From the NCBI GenBank assembly GCA_016192035.1, contig JACPUW010000007.1, forward strand, positions 62,001 through 126,000: DNA of 64,000 nt, in the 5' to 3' direction. The notes beneath the pieces were generated by a model, which ran no database searches, was not told where the DNA came from, and saw only the letters and a list, made by a program, of their open reading frames with translations. The position numbers and the translations under genes are program-made. This document shows, one piece after another, positions 43,269 through 51,574 of this stretch (positions within the stretch are counted from its first letter, which is position 1; every line of letters begins with the position of its first letter). The stretch comes from Bacteroidota bacterium (GTDB taxonomy: Bacteria > Bacteroidota > Bacteroidia > CAILMK01 > JACPUW01).

Positions 43269-44834
43269 TTGAAAACCGAAATTCCAGACAAGGTAGCCAC
43301 GGCGGCCCTAGGTCAGGCTGTAAGCCTGTCGCACCTCCGCCAACACATTGGTCAGCAGGTATGTATTCAGGGATGGGTGCAGAACCGTCGCGATAGCAAA
43401 GGTTTGTCCTTTATCGTGTTGCGCGATGGATCGGGATTTTGCCAGTGCGTGTTGAGCGAGGGCGAGCTGGGCGAAAACGCATTTGCACAGGCGCAAGCCC
43501 TGGGTTTGGAGTCATCGGTGCAGTTTGCCGGTAGGGTGGTAGAAGACCCCAGGCAGCTGGGTGGCCTGGAGGTGCAGGTGTCATCCCTCCATATTTGGCA
43601 TATAGCTGAGGATTACCCTATTGCCAAGAAGGCACATGGCGTGGATTTTCTCATGGACAACCGCCATTTGTGGCTCAGGAGCAAGCGGCAGTGGGCTATC
43701 ATGAGGGTGCGGAACCAAGTGATTTATGCCATTCACCGTTTTTTTCAGGGCCGGGGCTTTATGCAGATGGACGCGCCCATTTTTACCGGCAATGCCTGTG
43801 AGGGTACCACTGATTTATTTGAAACTGAGTTTTTTGACCAGAAAGCCTATCTGAGCCAGAGCGGTCAACTCTATGGTGAGGCCATGGCCATGGCCATGGG
43901 CAAGATCTACACTTTTGGCCCCACTTTTAGGGCTGAGAAATCAAAGACGCGCCGACACCTCAACGAATTCTGGATGATAGAGCCTGAAATGGCTTTCTAT
44001 TCCCTGGAAATGACCCTTGATTTGATTGAAGATTTCCTGCAATCTGTTATTGGCCAAGTGCTTGAACACTGCGCCCTAGAGCTGGAAGTGTTGGAGCGCG
44101 ATACCGATATGCTTCGCAAGTCATTGCAGCCTTTTGTGCGGTTTACCTATGACGAGGCGGTGGCCGTGCTGAAAGGCCAAAAGGAAGTGGATGGCAAGAA
44201 AGCCACCGACCTGCTGGAAGAAGATTTGTCCAAAGCCCGCGATGGATTGCGCGAAACCAATGAGAAACTGGCAGATATGGAAGCGCAGGCAAAGAAGGGT
44301 GGCCTAAAGAAGGGCGCACTGGCGCGGCTGGAAAAGGAAATCCAAGACCTAAAGACGCGGCAGCGCGACCTGGAGGAGTCCATTCGCAACATACCGGTTT
44401 GGCTGGAGAGCGCCAGGAATTTTGAGTACGGCAGTGATTTTGGCGGATCGGACGAGACGGTCATTACCCGCATGTTTAGCGTGCCGGTAATGGTATATCA
44501 TTGGCCAAAAGTCATTAAGGCTTTCTATATGAAGGAAGTGGAAGGCGCGCCCCATTTGGTAAAAGGGGTGGATGTGCTGGCCCCCGAGGGCTACGGCGAG
44601 GTGGTGGGGGGCGGTGAGCGCGAAACCGATATTGACAAGCTGAAAGACAGTATAATACACCACCAACTGCCTATGAACGAGTTTGAGTGGTACCTAGACC
44701 TGCGCCGGTATGGCAGTGTGCCCCATGCCGGATTTGGCCTGGGCTTGGAACGCTGCGTAACCTGGCTATGCGGCATACACCACCTGCGCGAGGCCATACC
44801 CTTTCCCCGGCTTATGGGCCGCCTTTTTCCCTAG
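43269..44834 (+). CDS. asnS: Asparaginyl-tRNA synthetase
   Basis: 521 residues. An OB-fold anticodon-binding domain (VCIQGWVQNRRDSKGLSFIV) is followed by the class II catalytic core: motif 2 TFRAEKSKTRRHLNEFWMIE, motif 3 GFGLGLERCVTWLC. Between them, residues about 305-370 form a charged coiled-coil insertion (EDLSKARDGLRETNEKLADM and KKGALARLEKEIQDLKTRQR) that I know from AsnRS of this phylum. No ATG is available; TTG 43269 is the only credible start (next Met is after the OB fold). It diverges from rpoN with a 59-bp gap. Confidence 0.96.
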   Translation: MKTEIPDKVATAALGQAVSLSHLRQHIGQQVCIQGWVQNRRDSKGLSFIVLRDGSGFCQCVLSEGELGENAFAQAQALGLESSVQFAGRVVEDPRQLGGLEVQVSSLHIWHIAEDYPIAKKAHGVDFLMDNRHLWLRSKRQWAIMRVRNQVIYAIHRFFQGRGFMQMDAPIFTGNACEGTTDLFETEFFDQKAYLSQSGQLYGEAMAMAMGKIYTFGPTFRAEKSKTRRHLNEFWMIEPEMAFYSLEMTLDLIEDFLQSVIGQVLEHCALELEVLERDTDMLRKSLQPFVRFTYDEAVAVLKGQKEVDGKKATDLLEEDLSKARDGLRETNEKLADMEAQAKKGGLKKGALARLEKEIQDLKTRQRDLEESIRNIPVWLESARNFEYGSDFGGSDETVITRMFSVPVMVYHWPKVIKAFYMKEVEGAPHLVKGVDVLAPEGYGEVVGGGERETDIDKLKDSIIHHQLPMNEFEWYLDLRRYGSVPHAGFGLGLERCVTWLCGIHHLREAIPFPRLMGRLFP

Positions 44835-44837
44835 CAC

Positions 44838-45938
44838 ATGGAAGGGCGCCGCGTAGCTTTTGTAGTACAGGGCGAGGGAAGGGGCCACTTGTCGCAGGCC
44901 CTGGCCATGCGCGAGATGCTGGAGTGTCAGGGCGTTATGGTGAGCATGGTATTGGTAGGGCGGAGCAGCCAGCGTGGGTTGCCATCATACTTTGTACAGG
45001 CCTTTCACGCCAGCACCTTGCTGGAATTTCAGAGCCCCAATTTTGTGAAAGACAGTAAAGACCAAGGCATTCGCCTGGGGGCTTCATTGTGGAATGGATT
45101 GGTAAACCTGCCCACGTATTTGCGCGAGGCCCACAAGCTGCGCAAGCGCTTGGCCAGGGCCCAGGTACACGCAGTGATCAACTTTTACGAACCCCTGCTT
45201 GGGCTGTCCCTTGGGCTCTTTCCATGGCGAATTCCTACGGTGAGCGTGGCCCATCAATACATGTCGCTGTTGCCGGGTTTTGACATGCCCCCCAAGCCGG
45301 TGGTGGATAAAATAGGGCTCAAGCTCCTCACCAAGATGAGCCAATGGGGGAGCAGGGAGCTGTGGGCCTTGTCATTATACCCGGTTGAAACCCACGGGGG
45401 CAAGGTGGTGGTAACACCACCTTTGTTGCGCAATGCGGTGCGGCAAATGGTTCCGAGCCATGGGGAGCATTACTTGGTGTACCTGCTCAACAGCGGATAC
45501 GCACAGGAGGTAGAGGCCTGGCACCTAGGCCACCCCGAAACAGTAATACACTGCTACTGGGACCGCACGGACCTGCCCGATGGGTATGCACCCAGGCCTA
45601 ATTTGTACTTTCACCACCTGGACCAAGAGGGTTTTTTGCGGCATATGGCTTCATGTAAGGCATTGGTTACCACCGCAGGTTTTGAGTCGGTGAGCGAGGC
45701 GGTCTATCTGGGCAAACCGGTGGCCATGGTTCCGGTGAAAGGGCACTACGAGCAGAAGCTCAATTCGTTTGACGCCCTAAAAGCCCAGGCGGGCGTTCGC
45801 TGTGACACATTTGATATTGAGGTGCTCATGGCCTTATTGGCCGGGTATGCACCGGGTGCCGAATCGGCGTCGTCAAGGGCCTGGGTAGGCAGGTCAGGGG
45901 AGGTGTTTGGTGGTTTGGTGCAAAAGCTCTGTGGATAA
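44838..45938 (+). CDS. GT-B glycosyltransferase (MurG/GT28-like)
   Basis: 366 residues. The N-terminal GxGRGH loop (VVQGEGRGHLSQALAMREML, residues about 8-27) and the C-terminal nucleotide-sugar segment TTAGFESVSEAVYLGKPVAM followed by HYEQKLNSFDALKA are those of GT-B enzymes related to MurG and to the conserved family of glycosyltransferase-like proteins annotated in Bacteroidota. Donor and acceptor are unknown. It starts 3 bp after the asnS stop, so it is co-transcribed, and it ends at a strong terminator. Confidence 0.88.
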   Translation: MEGRRVAFVVQGEGRGHLSQALAMREMLECQGVMVSMVLVGRSSQRGLPSYFVQAFHASTLLEFQSPNFVKDSKDQGIRLGASLWNGLVNLPTYLREAHKLRKRLARAQVHAVINFYEPLLGLSLGLFPWRIPTVSVAHQYMSLLPGFDMPPKPVVDKIGLKLLTKMSQWGSRELWALSLYPVETHGGKVVVTPPLLRNAVRQMVPSHGEHYLVYLLNSGYAQEVEAWHLGHPETVIHCYWDRTDLPDGYAPRPNLYFHHLDQEGFLRHMASCKALVTTAGFESVSEAVYLGKPVAMVPVKGHYEQKLNSFDALKAQAGVRCDTFDIEVLMALLAGYAPGAESASSRAWVGRSGEVFGGLVQKLCG

Positions 45939-45984
45939 CCCTTCTCTTTTTTGGCCCCAGGCTTGATAGCCACGGGCGGTGGAA

Positions 45985-46032
45985 GCCGGCCATGGCATAG
46001 GGGGGATGCTATGCCACGGCTGGGTGTTTTTT
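45985..46032 (+). terminator. Strong intrinsic terminator
   Basis: GCCGGCCATGGCATAG and CTATGCCACGGCTGG form a stem of about 14 bp (one mismatch, one G-T) followed by GTGTTTTTTGG. It closes the asnS-glycosyltransferase operon and marks the edge before the AT-rich accessory region. Confidence 0.75.
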
Positions 46033-46150
46033 GGCGGTGGATGCCGCTAAGGGTATGGCGAGTGCGCAAGCCCTGGCGGGATTAGCCCTTAGTTTGAAGG
46101 CGGCATTTGTTTAGAATCCTTTTTTCAAGTGTCGTATTAAGTGCCAAAGA

Positions 46151-46831
46151 ATGTCCTATGTTCGTGTTGTCATACTAATTTGTTCAATGTTAAACCCCTC
46201 GCCTTTACTACATGTAACTGATTTGTTGGAATCTATTGTGGCCTTGCCCAACGATATGTTTTACATCACGGGCATACCAACTTATATTTTCCTTTTCAAC
46301 AACCGAAAAGCTACAAAACGAAAAGGCAAAGTGCAGTTGATTAATGCCACGACAGAAGCTTTTTCTAGTAAAATGCGTAAGTCATTGGGTAAAAAGCGGG
46401 TGGAATATTTACCCGAACACATTGCCAAAATTGAAGCATTGTACTTCAACTTAGAAGAAAACGAATACAGCAAAATATTTGACAATGAAGATTTTGGGTA
46501 TGCCAAAATAACCGTAAACCGACCTTTGAGAGACGAGAAAGGCAAAATCGTAACCGACAGCAAAGGCAAACCAAAGCCCGACCCAAAACTAAAGGACACC
46601 GAAAACATTCCGTTGAAAGAAGATATACAAGACTTTTTTGAAAGAGAAGTGTTGCCTTTTGCTCCTGATGCTTGGTGGGATAAGAAAGACACCAAAATTG
46701 GGTATGAGATACACTTTGCCAAATACTTTTATAAACACCAACCACCACGGTCATTAACTGAAATTGCCAAGGACATTTTAGCAATAGAACATGAAATAGA
46801 CGGCTTACTAAAAGAGATAATTGAAGCTTAA
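46151..46831 (+). pseudogene. hsdM: 5'-truncated type I restriction-modification methyltransferase subunit
   Basis: 226 codons remain. From about codon 25 the translation is the C-terminal third of HsdM: ESIVALPNDMFYITGIPTYI, FLFNNRKATKRKGKVQLINA, SKIFDNEDFGYAKITVNRPL. The N-terminal domain and the catalytic core with NPPF are missing, so it cannot methylate DNA. The junction lies near 46200-46215. The first ~20 residues (SYVRVVILICSMLNPSPLLH) are not HsdM-like. Its base composition is AT-rich and unlike the upstream glycosyltransferase. The stop overlaps the next ATG (TAATG), so the operon order of the old RM locus is kept. Confidence 0.85.
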
Positions 46832-47844
46832 TGGAACTGAATAAAAATATCATCCATCAGATACAAAATATAATCGCATCCTCTCAAGAGCGGGCAATAC
46901 GCTCTATAGATACAGAACGGGTATTGATGTATTGGCAAATAGGGAAAGTGATATTCGAAGAAGAGCAACAAGGTAAAGACCGGGCAGACTATGGTAAATT
47001 TCTAATCAAATCCATTTGCGATGAATTTCAGCCCCAATTTGGAAGCGGGTTTACAATAAGGCAGTTAGAAATGAACAGGCAGTTTTATCGAACGTTTCCA
47101 AATACGAACGCACTGCGTTCGCAATTGAGTTGGACACATTACCGAACGCTTATAAGCATTGATAATCAAGACAAAAGGGGGTTTTACATAACAGAGACAA
47201 CCAAAAACAATTGGACAGCAAGGCAAATGGAACGGCAAATCAACAGTCAATTGTTTGAGCGATTGTTGATGAGCAATGATGTGCAAGCTGTTTTAGCTGT
47301 AGCTCGGGCGGAAAAATTGCCCACCGTAGCCAAAGAGATCATTAAAGACCCGATGGTATTAGAGTTTTTAGGGTTAAAACGAGAAGCCACCTATTACGAA
47401 AAAGACCTGGAAACGGCCATCATCACGCATTTGCAAGAATTTTTATTGGAAATGGGCAATGGGTTTAGTTTTGTAGCCAGGCAAAAACGCATCCACCTGG
47501 ATGGTGATGAGTTCTTTATAGACTTGGTTTTTTACAACCGCTTCTTACAATGTTTTGTCTTGATTGAAATCAAAACCGACAAGCTCACCCATCAGGATAT
47601 TGGACAATTGCAGATGTATGCGAACTACTACGACCGCTTTGAAAAGCAGGAATTTGAAAACCCAAGCATAGGCATATTGCTTTGTGCAGACAAGAATGAT
47701 GCGGTAGTAAAAATCACACTCTCCGAGAACAACAAAACCATCATTGCCAGCAAATACCAATTGTACCTGCCCACCGAGCAACAATTGATTGATGAAGTGA
47801 TGAAAGAAATTGAAAAGTTAGACCAAAAAAGTAGTGAAGCATGA
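46831..47844 (+). CDS. DUF1016/YhcG-type PD-(D/E)XK nuclease
   Basis: 337 residues, full length. N-terminal DUF1016 helical domain (VLMYWQIGKVIFEEEQQGKD, YGKFLIKSICDEFQPQFGSG, FTIRQLEMNRQFYRTF, QLSWTHYRTLISI) and a C-terminal PD-(D/E)XK domain with DEFFIDLVFYNRFLQCFVLI, then EIKTDKLTHQDIGQLQMY, where Asp, Glu and Lys supply the catalytic set. Family members are often embedded in type I RM loci. It has all motifs and is probably active. It overlaps the hsdM stop by 1 bp and the hsdS start by 4 bp (ATGA). Confidence 0.92.
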   Translation: MELNKNIIHQIQNIIASSQERAIRSIDTERVLMYWQIGKVIFEEEQQGKDRADYGKFLIKSICDEFQPQFGSGFTIRQLEMNRQFYRTFPNTNALRSQLSWTHYRTLISIDNQDKRGFYITETTKNNWTARQMERQINSQLFERLLMSNDVQAVLAVARAEKLPTVAKEIIKDPMVLEFLGLKREATYYEKDLETAIITHLQEFLLEMGNGFSFVARQKRIHLDGDEFFIDLVFYNRFLQCFVLIEIKTDKLTHQDIGQLQMYANYYDRFEKQEFENPSIGILLCADKNDAVVKITLSENNKTIIASKYQLYLPTEQQLIDEVMKEIEKLDQKSSEA

Positions 47845-48521
47845 TAGCAACAGCACTATTATATAAGGAAACTGGATTTAATTGGATGCCTGTCATTCCT
47901 GAGAATTGGGAATTAAGAAGATTAAAAAATGTTAGTAAAACAATCTCAAAAGGTACAACTCCTTCAACCATTGGTTCTGAAACAGCCGAAGAAGGAACAA
48001 TCATATTTTTGAGAGCTGAAAACTTATATGAAAATAAAATCACTTTAACTCCAACGTTTTATATTGACCAAGAGACAGACCAAGTTCTCTTTCGTTCAAG
48101 ACTGGAAACTAATGATGTGCTCTTAGTTATCGCTGGAGCTACTTTAGGACGAACAGGAATAGTTACTGAAGAAATTTTACCAGCAAATACCAATCAGGCA
48201 GTTTGCTTTATTAGACCTGATAATATTTACCCTGAATTTTTGCGATTATGGATGCAAACCAATTTTATTACAGCTGAAATTTGGCTTAATGCAACACAAG
48301 CAGCACTACCATATTTAGCAATTGGCAAGATCGCTACGTTCTATATTCTTTATCCACCAATTGCAGAACAAAAGCAAATCGTTTCACACATAAAAACTGA
48401 AACCACCAACAAAGGCACAGCCATAGCCAAAGCCGAACGGGAAATCGAACTTATTCGGGAATACAAAGAGGCCATGATAGCTGAGGTGGTGATGGGGAGA
48501 AGGAATATTGTAAAAGAATGA
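47841..48521 (+). CDS. hsdS: Type I restriction-modification specificity subunit, one target-recognition domain
   Basis: 226 residues, about half the normal HsdS length. It begins as a usual N-terminal TRD (TGFNWMPVIPENWELRRLKN), continues with NDVLLVIAGATLGRTGIVTE, and goes straight to the conserved spacer helix normally at the C-terminus (PPIAEQKQIVSHIKTETTNK, then EIELIREYKEAMIAEVVMGR). One TRD and one spacer helix are present, so it is either an internal deletion or a natural half-subunit that dimerises. No stop or frameshift is inside. Start and stop overlap neighbours by 4 bp each. Confidence 0.85.
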   Translation: MIATALLYKETGFNWMPVIPENWELRRLKNVSKTISKGTTPSTIGSETAEEGTIIFLRAENLYENKITLTPTFYIDQETDQVLFRSRLETNDVLLVIAGATLGRTGIVTEEILPANTNQAVCFIRPDNIYPEFLRLWMQTNFITAEIWLNATQAALPYLAIGKIATFYILYPPIAEQKQIVSHIKTETTNKGTAIAKAEREIELIREYKEAMIAEVVMGRRNIVKE

Positions 48522-48787
48522 AAGAAGTAGTCATATATCAAACCCAAAGCGGGTCATTGGAATTAAAAGGCGATTACGCTAATCAGACCATTTGGGCAAC
48601 TAGTTCCAAAATGGAACTGGTTCAAATGGAAGCAGGAAGGCAGGTGAAACGAAAAGTTGATTATTACAATTTAGAAATGATAATATCTGTAGGATACAGA
48701 ATCAATACCGTTAAAGGAACAAAGTTTCGCCAATGGGATACCAAGTGCTTAAAATATTATTTACCTACCATTTACTTATCCGCTTAA
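48518..48787 (+). pseudogene. Degenerate RhuM-family gene with internal deletion
   Basis: 89 codons. It reads as RhuM with a gap: the start VVIYQTQSGSLELKGDYANQ and TIWATSSKM correspond to the RhuM N-terminus, but about 20 residues of helix-turn-helix that follow in the next gene (AEIFDTTPQNITIHLKNVYG) are missing; it resumes at ELVQMEAGRQVKRKVDYYNL, then MIISVGYRINTVKGTKFRQW, and stops at 48787 where the paralogue continues. It is 2 bp from the intact RhuM-Fic gene, and looks like an eroded paralogue. Probably not functional. Confidence 0.8.
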
Positions 48788-48789
48788 CT

Positions 48790-49767
48790 ATGGAAAATCA
48801 GATAGAAATATATACGTCATCGAAAGGTATAGAAATAGCTGTTTTGCTTGAAAATGAAACCCTGTGGGCTACTCAAAAGCAAATGGCTGAAATATTCGAC
48901 ACGACACCACAAAATATTACCATTCATTTAAAAAATGTGTATGGTGATGCAGAAATTGACGAAGATTCAACTTGTAAGGAATTCTTACAAGTTCAAACAG
49001 AAGGTAAACGCAAGGTTCAGCGTAAACAACTTTGTTACAACCTTGACGCAATACTCTCGGTTGGCTACAGGGTAAACTCAAAGCGTGGCACACAATTTCG
49101 CCAATGGGCTACCCAGCGCTTAAAAGATTATCTGGTTCAGGGGTATGCTATTAACCAAAAACGCTTAGACGAATTGGGTAATATGGTCCAATTGATTGAA
49201 CAATCTGGCAAAACCGAAACACTGCAATTGCAAGAAGCCAAAGGCTTGTTGGAAATTTTGGGTAACTATACCAAAAGCTTTCTATTGCTTAATCAATACG
49301 ACAGCCACAACTTGCAAGCAGGAAGGCTGAATGAGAACATCACCTATGAAATTGAATACGATGAAGCCAAAAATGCTATTGCAGAATTGAAGAGACAACT
49401 AATGGCACAAAAAGAAGCAACAGAACTATTTGGCAATGAAAAAGACGAAAGTTTCAAAAGTTCGCTCAGAAGCATTGTTCAAACATTTGATGGGCAATAT
49501 CTCTATCCAAGCATTGAAGAACAAGCGGCACACTTGCTTTACTTCGTCATTAAAAATCATTCTTTCACTGATGGAAACAAACGCATTGGAGCATTTCTGT
49601 TTGTATGGTTTTTAGAAAAAAACAAACACCGCTTCAAATCTTCGGGCGAGTTGAAAATCAATGATAATGGACTAATAGCGATTGCATTGCTTGTAGCTCA
49701 AAGCAAACCCGAAGAGAAGGAGATAATTATCCAGTTAATTGTAGCATTAATAGCCGATAACAAATGA
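48790..49767 (+). CDS. RhuM-Fic/Doc fusion protein
   Basis: 326 residues from ATG 48790 (the frame opens upstream, but homology starts here). Residues about 1-115 are RhuM (virulence-associated, HTH-like): ETLWATQKQMAEIFDTTPQN, KRKVQRKQLCYNLDAILSVG, GTQFRQWATQRLKDYLVQGY. The C-terminal half is a Fic/Doc domain with HSFTDGNKRIGAFLFVWFL, matching HxFx(D/G)GNxR; the Doc-like DGNK form suggests kinase-type or AMP-transfer activity on a protein target. It could be a toxin or abortive-infection effector, and no antitoxin (Phd-like) is seen. Stop overlaps the hsdR fragment by 4 bp. Confidence 0.92.
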   Translation: MENQIEIYTSSKGIEIAVLLENETLWATQKQMAEIFDTTPQNITIHLKNVYGDAEIDEDSTCKEFLQVQTEGKRKVQRKQLCYNLDAILSVGYRVNSKRGTQFRQWATQRLKDYLVQGYAINQKRLDELGNMVQLIEQSGKTETLQLQEAKGLLEILGNYTKSFLLLNQYDSHNLQAGRLNENITYEIEYDEAKNAIAELKRQLMAQKEATELFGNEKDESFKSSLRSIVQTFDGQYLYPSIEEQAAHLLYFVIKNHSFTDGNKRIGAFLFVWFLEKNKHRFKSSGELKINDNGLIAIALLVAQSKPEEKEIIIQLIVALIADNK

Positions 49768-49880
49768 AAACAGACACCACAGAAAAAGGATTAGAAGCCT
49801 ATATCACACAGCACTTATGTTTGGTGAATGCTTTTGAAGAAAGACATCACAGCCATTACAACCGTGTAGATAATGGGTAA
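49764..49880 (+). pseudogene. hsdR: hsdR remnant (first 38 codons)
   Basis: ATG 49764 overlaps the RhuM-Fic stop (ATGA). The start TEKGLEAYITQHLCLVNAFE, then ERHHSHYNR, is the typical N-terminus of a type I restriction subunit. After about codon 34 the sequence no longer matches and hits TAA at 49878. The helicase and nuclease domains are gone. The transposase remnant begins at 49917. Confidence 0.75.
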
Positions 49881-49916
49881 CGTAAAATTTCTGGGGATTT
49901 AGTATGAATAAACATA

Positions 49917-50531
49917 ATGCAGGACAGGTTTTTTGAAGTGGTATTGCCCTCGGATTTGCTCAAGTATTTTGACATCACCGGTTGGTCATGGGATGAGCGC
50001 GTTGACAAGGTGAGCTTGGGCACACTTGTGGTTGATCTGGCCGAGAAAAACGAGCTAAGGTTGGAAGGCTGCCCAGCGGGCGGACCAAGGATTACCTGCC
50101 GGCCAAGCGCGTACACGACTTTCTCCTCAGGGGCCACGCGGTATTCCTGAGCATAAGCCGTCGGCGGTGGCGGCACAAGGAGCACCCGAACGATATCAAA
50201 TCCAATGATTACTCGTTCATGGCCGAGGGTTCGAAATTTACCGTGGAACTCTCGGATTTTTTAAAATATATTGGTCTAAAACAGGGCTGATACGATAAGC
50301 AACATCGCGTCCTATTACGGGGTAATCCTCAACAAACTGCGCAGGCACTAAAAAAAACGGACCAGTGGGTTCAAGGACTGGGAGCAAAAGGGGCACTGTG
50401 AGGCTACATGGTCTTTCCAGAAAACATTGGGCCGTTCCTGTGCATTGACGAGGTATCCATCTCCAATGGCGCGATGTACGCCTTTGTCACCTACTAGAAC
50501 GGGCGCGGCAATAGTGGCAGCCTGGTGGCAA
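49917..50531 (+). mobile_element. Degenerate ISAon1-like transposase remnant
   Basis: The frame starting at 49917 reads QDRFFEVVLPSDLLKYFDIT and is the N-terminal ISAon1-type ORF, shifted near 50090 to the frame KDYLPAKRVHDFLLRGHAVF, then FLSISRRRWRHKEHP. A stop at about 50288 ends this ORF. Remains of the second ORF follow: DTISNIASYYGV, SGFKDWEQKGHCE, then after a frame change VFPENIGPFLCIDEVSISNG and NGRGNSGSLVAI, with stops at about 50349 and 50495. The sequence ends at the acr3 stop codon. No inverted repeats found. Non-functional. This fills the gap 49881-50531. Confidence 0.8.
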
Positions 50532-51557
50532 TTAGTACCTCCACCTTTTGGCCAGAGAAACAAGGCTAAGCATAATGGGTACTTCTATGAGTACCCCTAC
50601 CACGGTAACCAATGCTGCGCCCGACTCCAGTCCAAACAAGACAATGGCCACCGCAACCGCCAACTCAAAAAAATTGCTCGCACCAATCATAGATGCCGGC
50701 GCACAAGTGGTATAGGGCAGCTTGAGCACTCGGCCACCCAGCCACGACAAGAAGAAAATGACATAGGTTTGAATGGTCAAAGGAATGGCTATGAGTAGGA
50801 TAAGTATGGGCTGTTCCAAAATCCGCTCACCTTGGAAAGCAAAAAGCAATACCAAAGTGCCAAGCAAAGCCACCATGGACAGAGGCTTGAGCCTGGGCAG
50901 GAAAATGGCGGTAAACCAAGATTCCCCTTTTTGGGCAATGAGCCAGCGGTTGCTAAAATACCCTGCCAACAAGGGGATGGCTACAAAGGCCACTACCGAT
51001 GTAAAAAGCACCTCGTACGGGATCGTTATATGGCTAATGTCCAATAACAATTTCACTATTGGGATAAAGGCTATCAACAGGATGATGTCGTTGGCCGCTA
51101 CCTGTATAAGGGTGTAGGTGGGGTTTCCGCCTGATAGATATGACCACACAAATACCATGGCCGTGCAAGGGGCGGCACCTAGTAAAATGGCTCCCGCTAT
51201 GTATTCTTTGGCCTCACTGGGCTGTATAAATGCCCCATATAATTTGGAGAAAAACAACCAGGCAAAAAAGGCCATGGCAAAGGGTTTAACCGCCCAGTTT
51301 ACCACCACGGTCAGTCCAAGCCCCCGAAGGCTCGTGCCCGCCTTTCTAAGGCTACCAAAATCTATTTGCACCATCATGGGATAGACCATAAGCCATACCA
51401 ATAGCATTACTGGAATGTTCACATGTGCTATTTCCCAGTTGGCCAGTGGCTTGATTGATGTGCCAAATACCGCCCCCAAGCCTACCCCAAGTACTATGGA
51501 GAGTGCCACCCATAAGCTAAGGTAGCGCTCAAATGGGCCTAAATTGCTGTTAGCCAT
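50532..51557 (-). CDS. acr3: ACR3-family arsenite efflux transporter
   Basis: 341 residues and about ten membrane helices. The invariant Cys131 lies in GAILLGAAPCTAMVFVWSYL, the key residue for As(III) transport in ACR3. The C-terminus has LAVAVAIVLFGLESGAALVT. It expels arsenite from the cytoplasm. It is the second gene of the arsM-acr3 operon (17-bp gap). The last few codons abut the IS remnant, with the IS homology reaching the stop codon, so the 3' end of acr3 lies right at an old insertion or deletion junction; the reading frame looks complete. Confidence 0.95.
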   Translation of the reverse strand: MANSNLGPFERYLSLWVALSIVLGVGLGAVFGTSIKPLANWEIAHVNIPVMLLVWLMVYPMMVQIDFGSLRKAGTSLRGLGLTVVVNWAVKPFAMAFFAWLFFSKLYGAFIQPSEAKEYIAGAILLGAAPCTAMVFVWSYLSGGNPTYTLIQVAANDIILLIAFIPIVKLLLDISHITIPYEVLFTSVVAFVAIPLLAGYFSNRWLIAQKGESWFTAIFLPRLKPLSMVALLGTLVLLFAFQGERILEQPILILLIAIPLTIQTYVIFFLSWLGGRVLKLPYTTCAPASMIGASNFFELAVAVAIVLFGLESGAALVTVVGVLIEVPIMLSLVSLAKRWRY

Positions 51558-51574
51558 ATCGCCAAAATATTTGG

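Noticed and set aside
43269-44834. Coiled-coil insertion in AsnRS as a novel fusion
   Set aside because: I recall the same insertion in AsnRS of other Bacteroidota, so it is a family feature and not new.
46032-46150. Attachment site or direct repeat at the left edge of the accessory region
   Set aside because: No tRNA end, integrase gene or repeat matching the right side near 50.5 or 55.3 kb could be seen.
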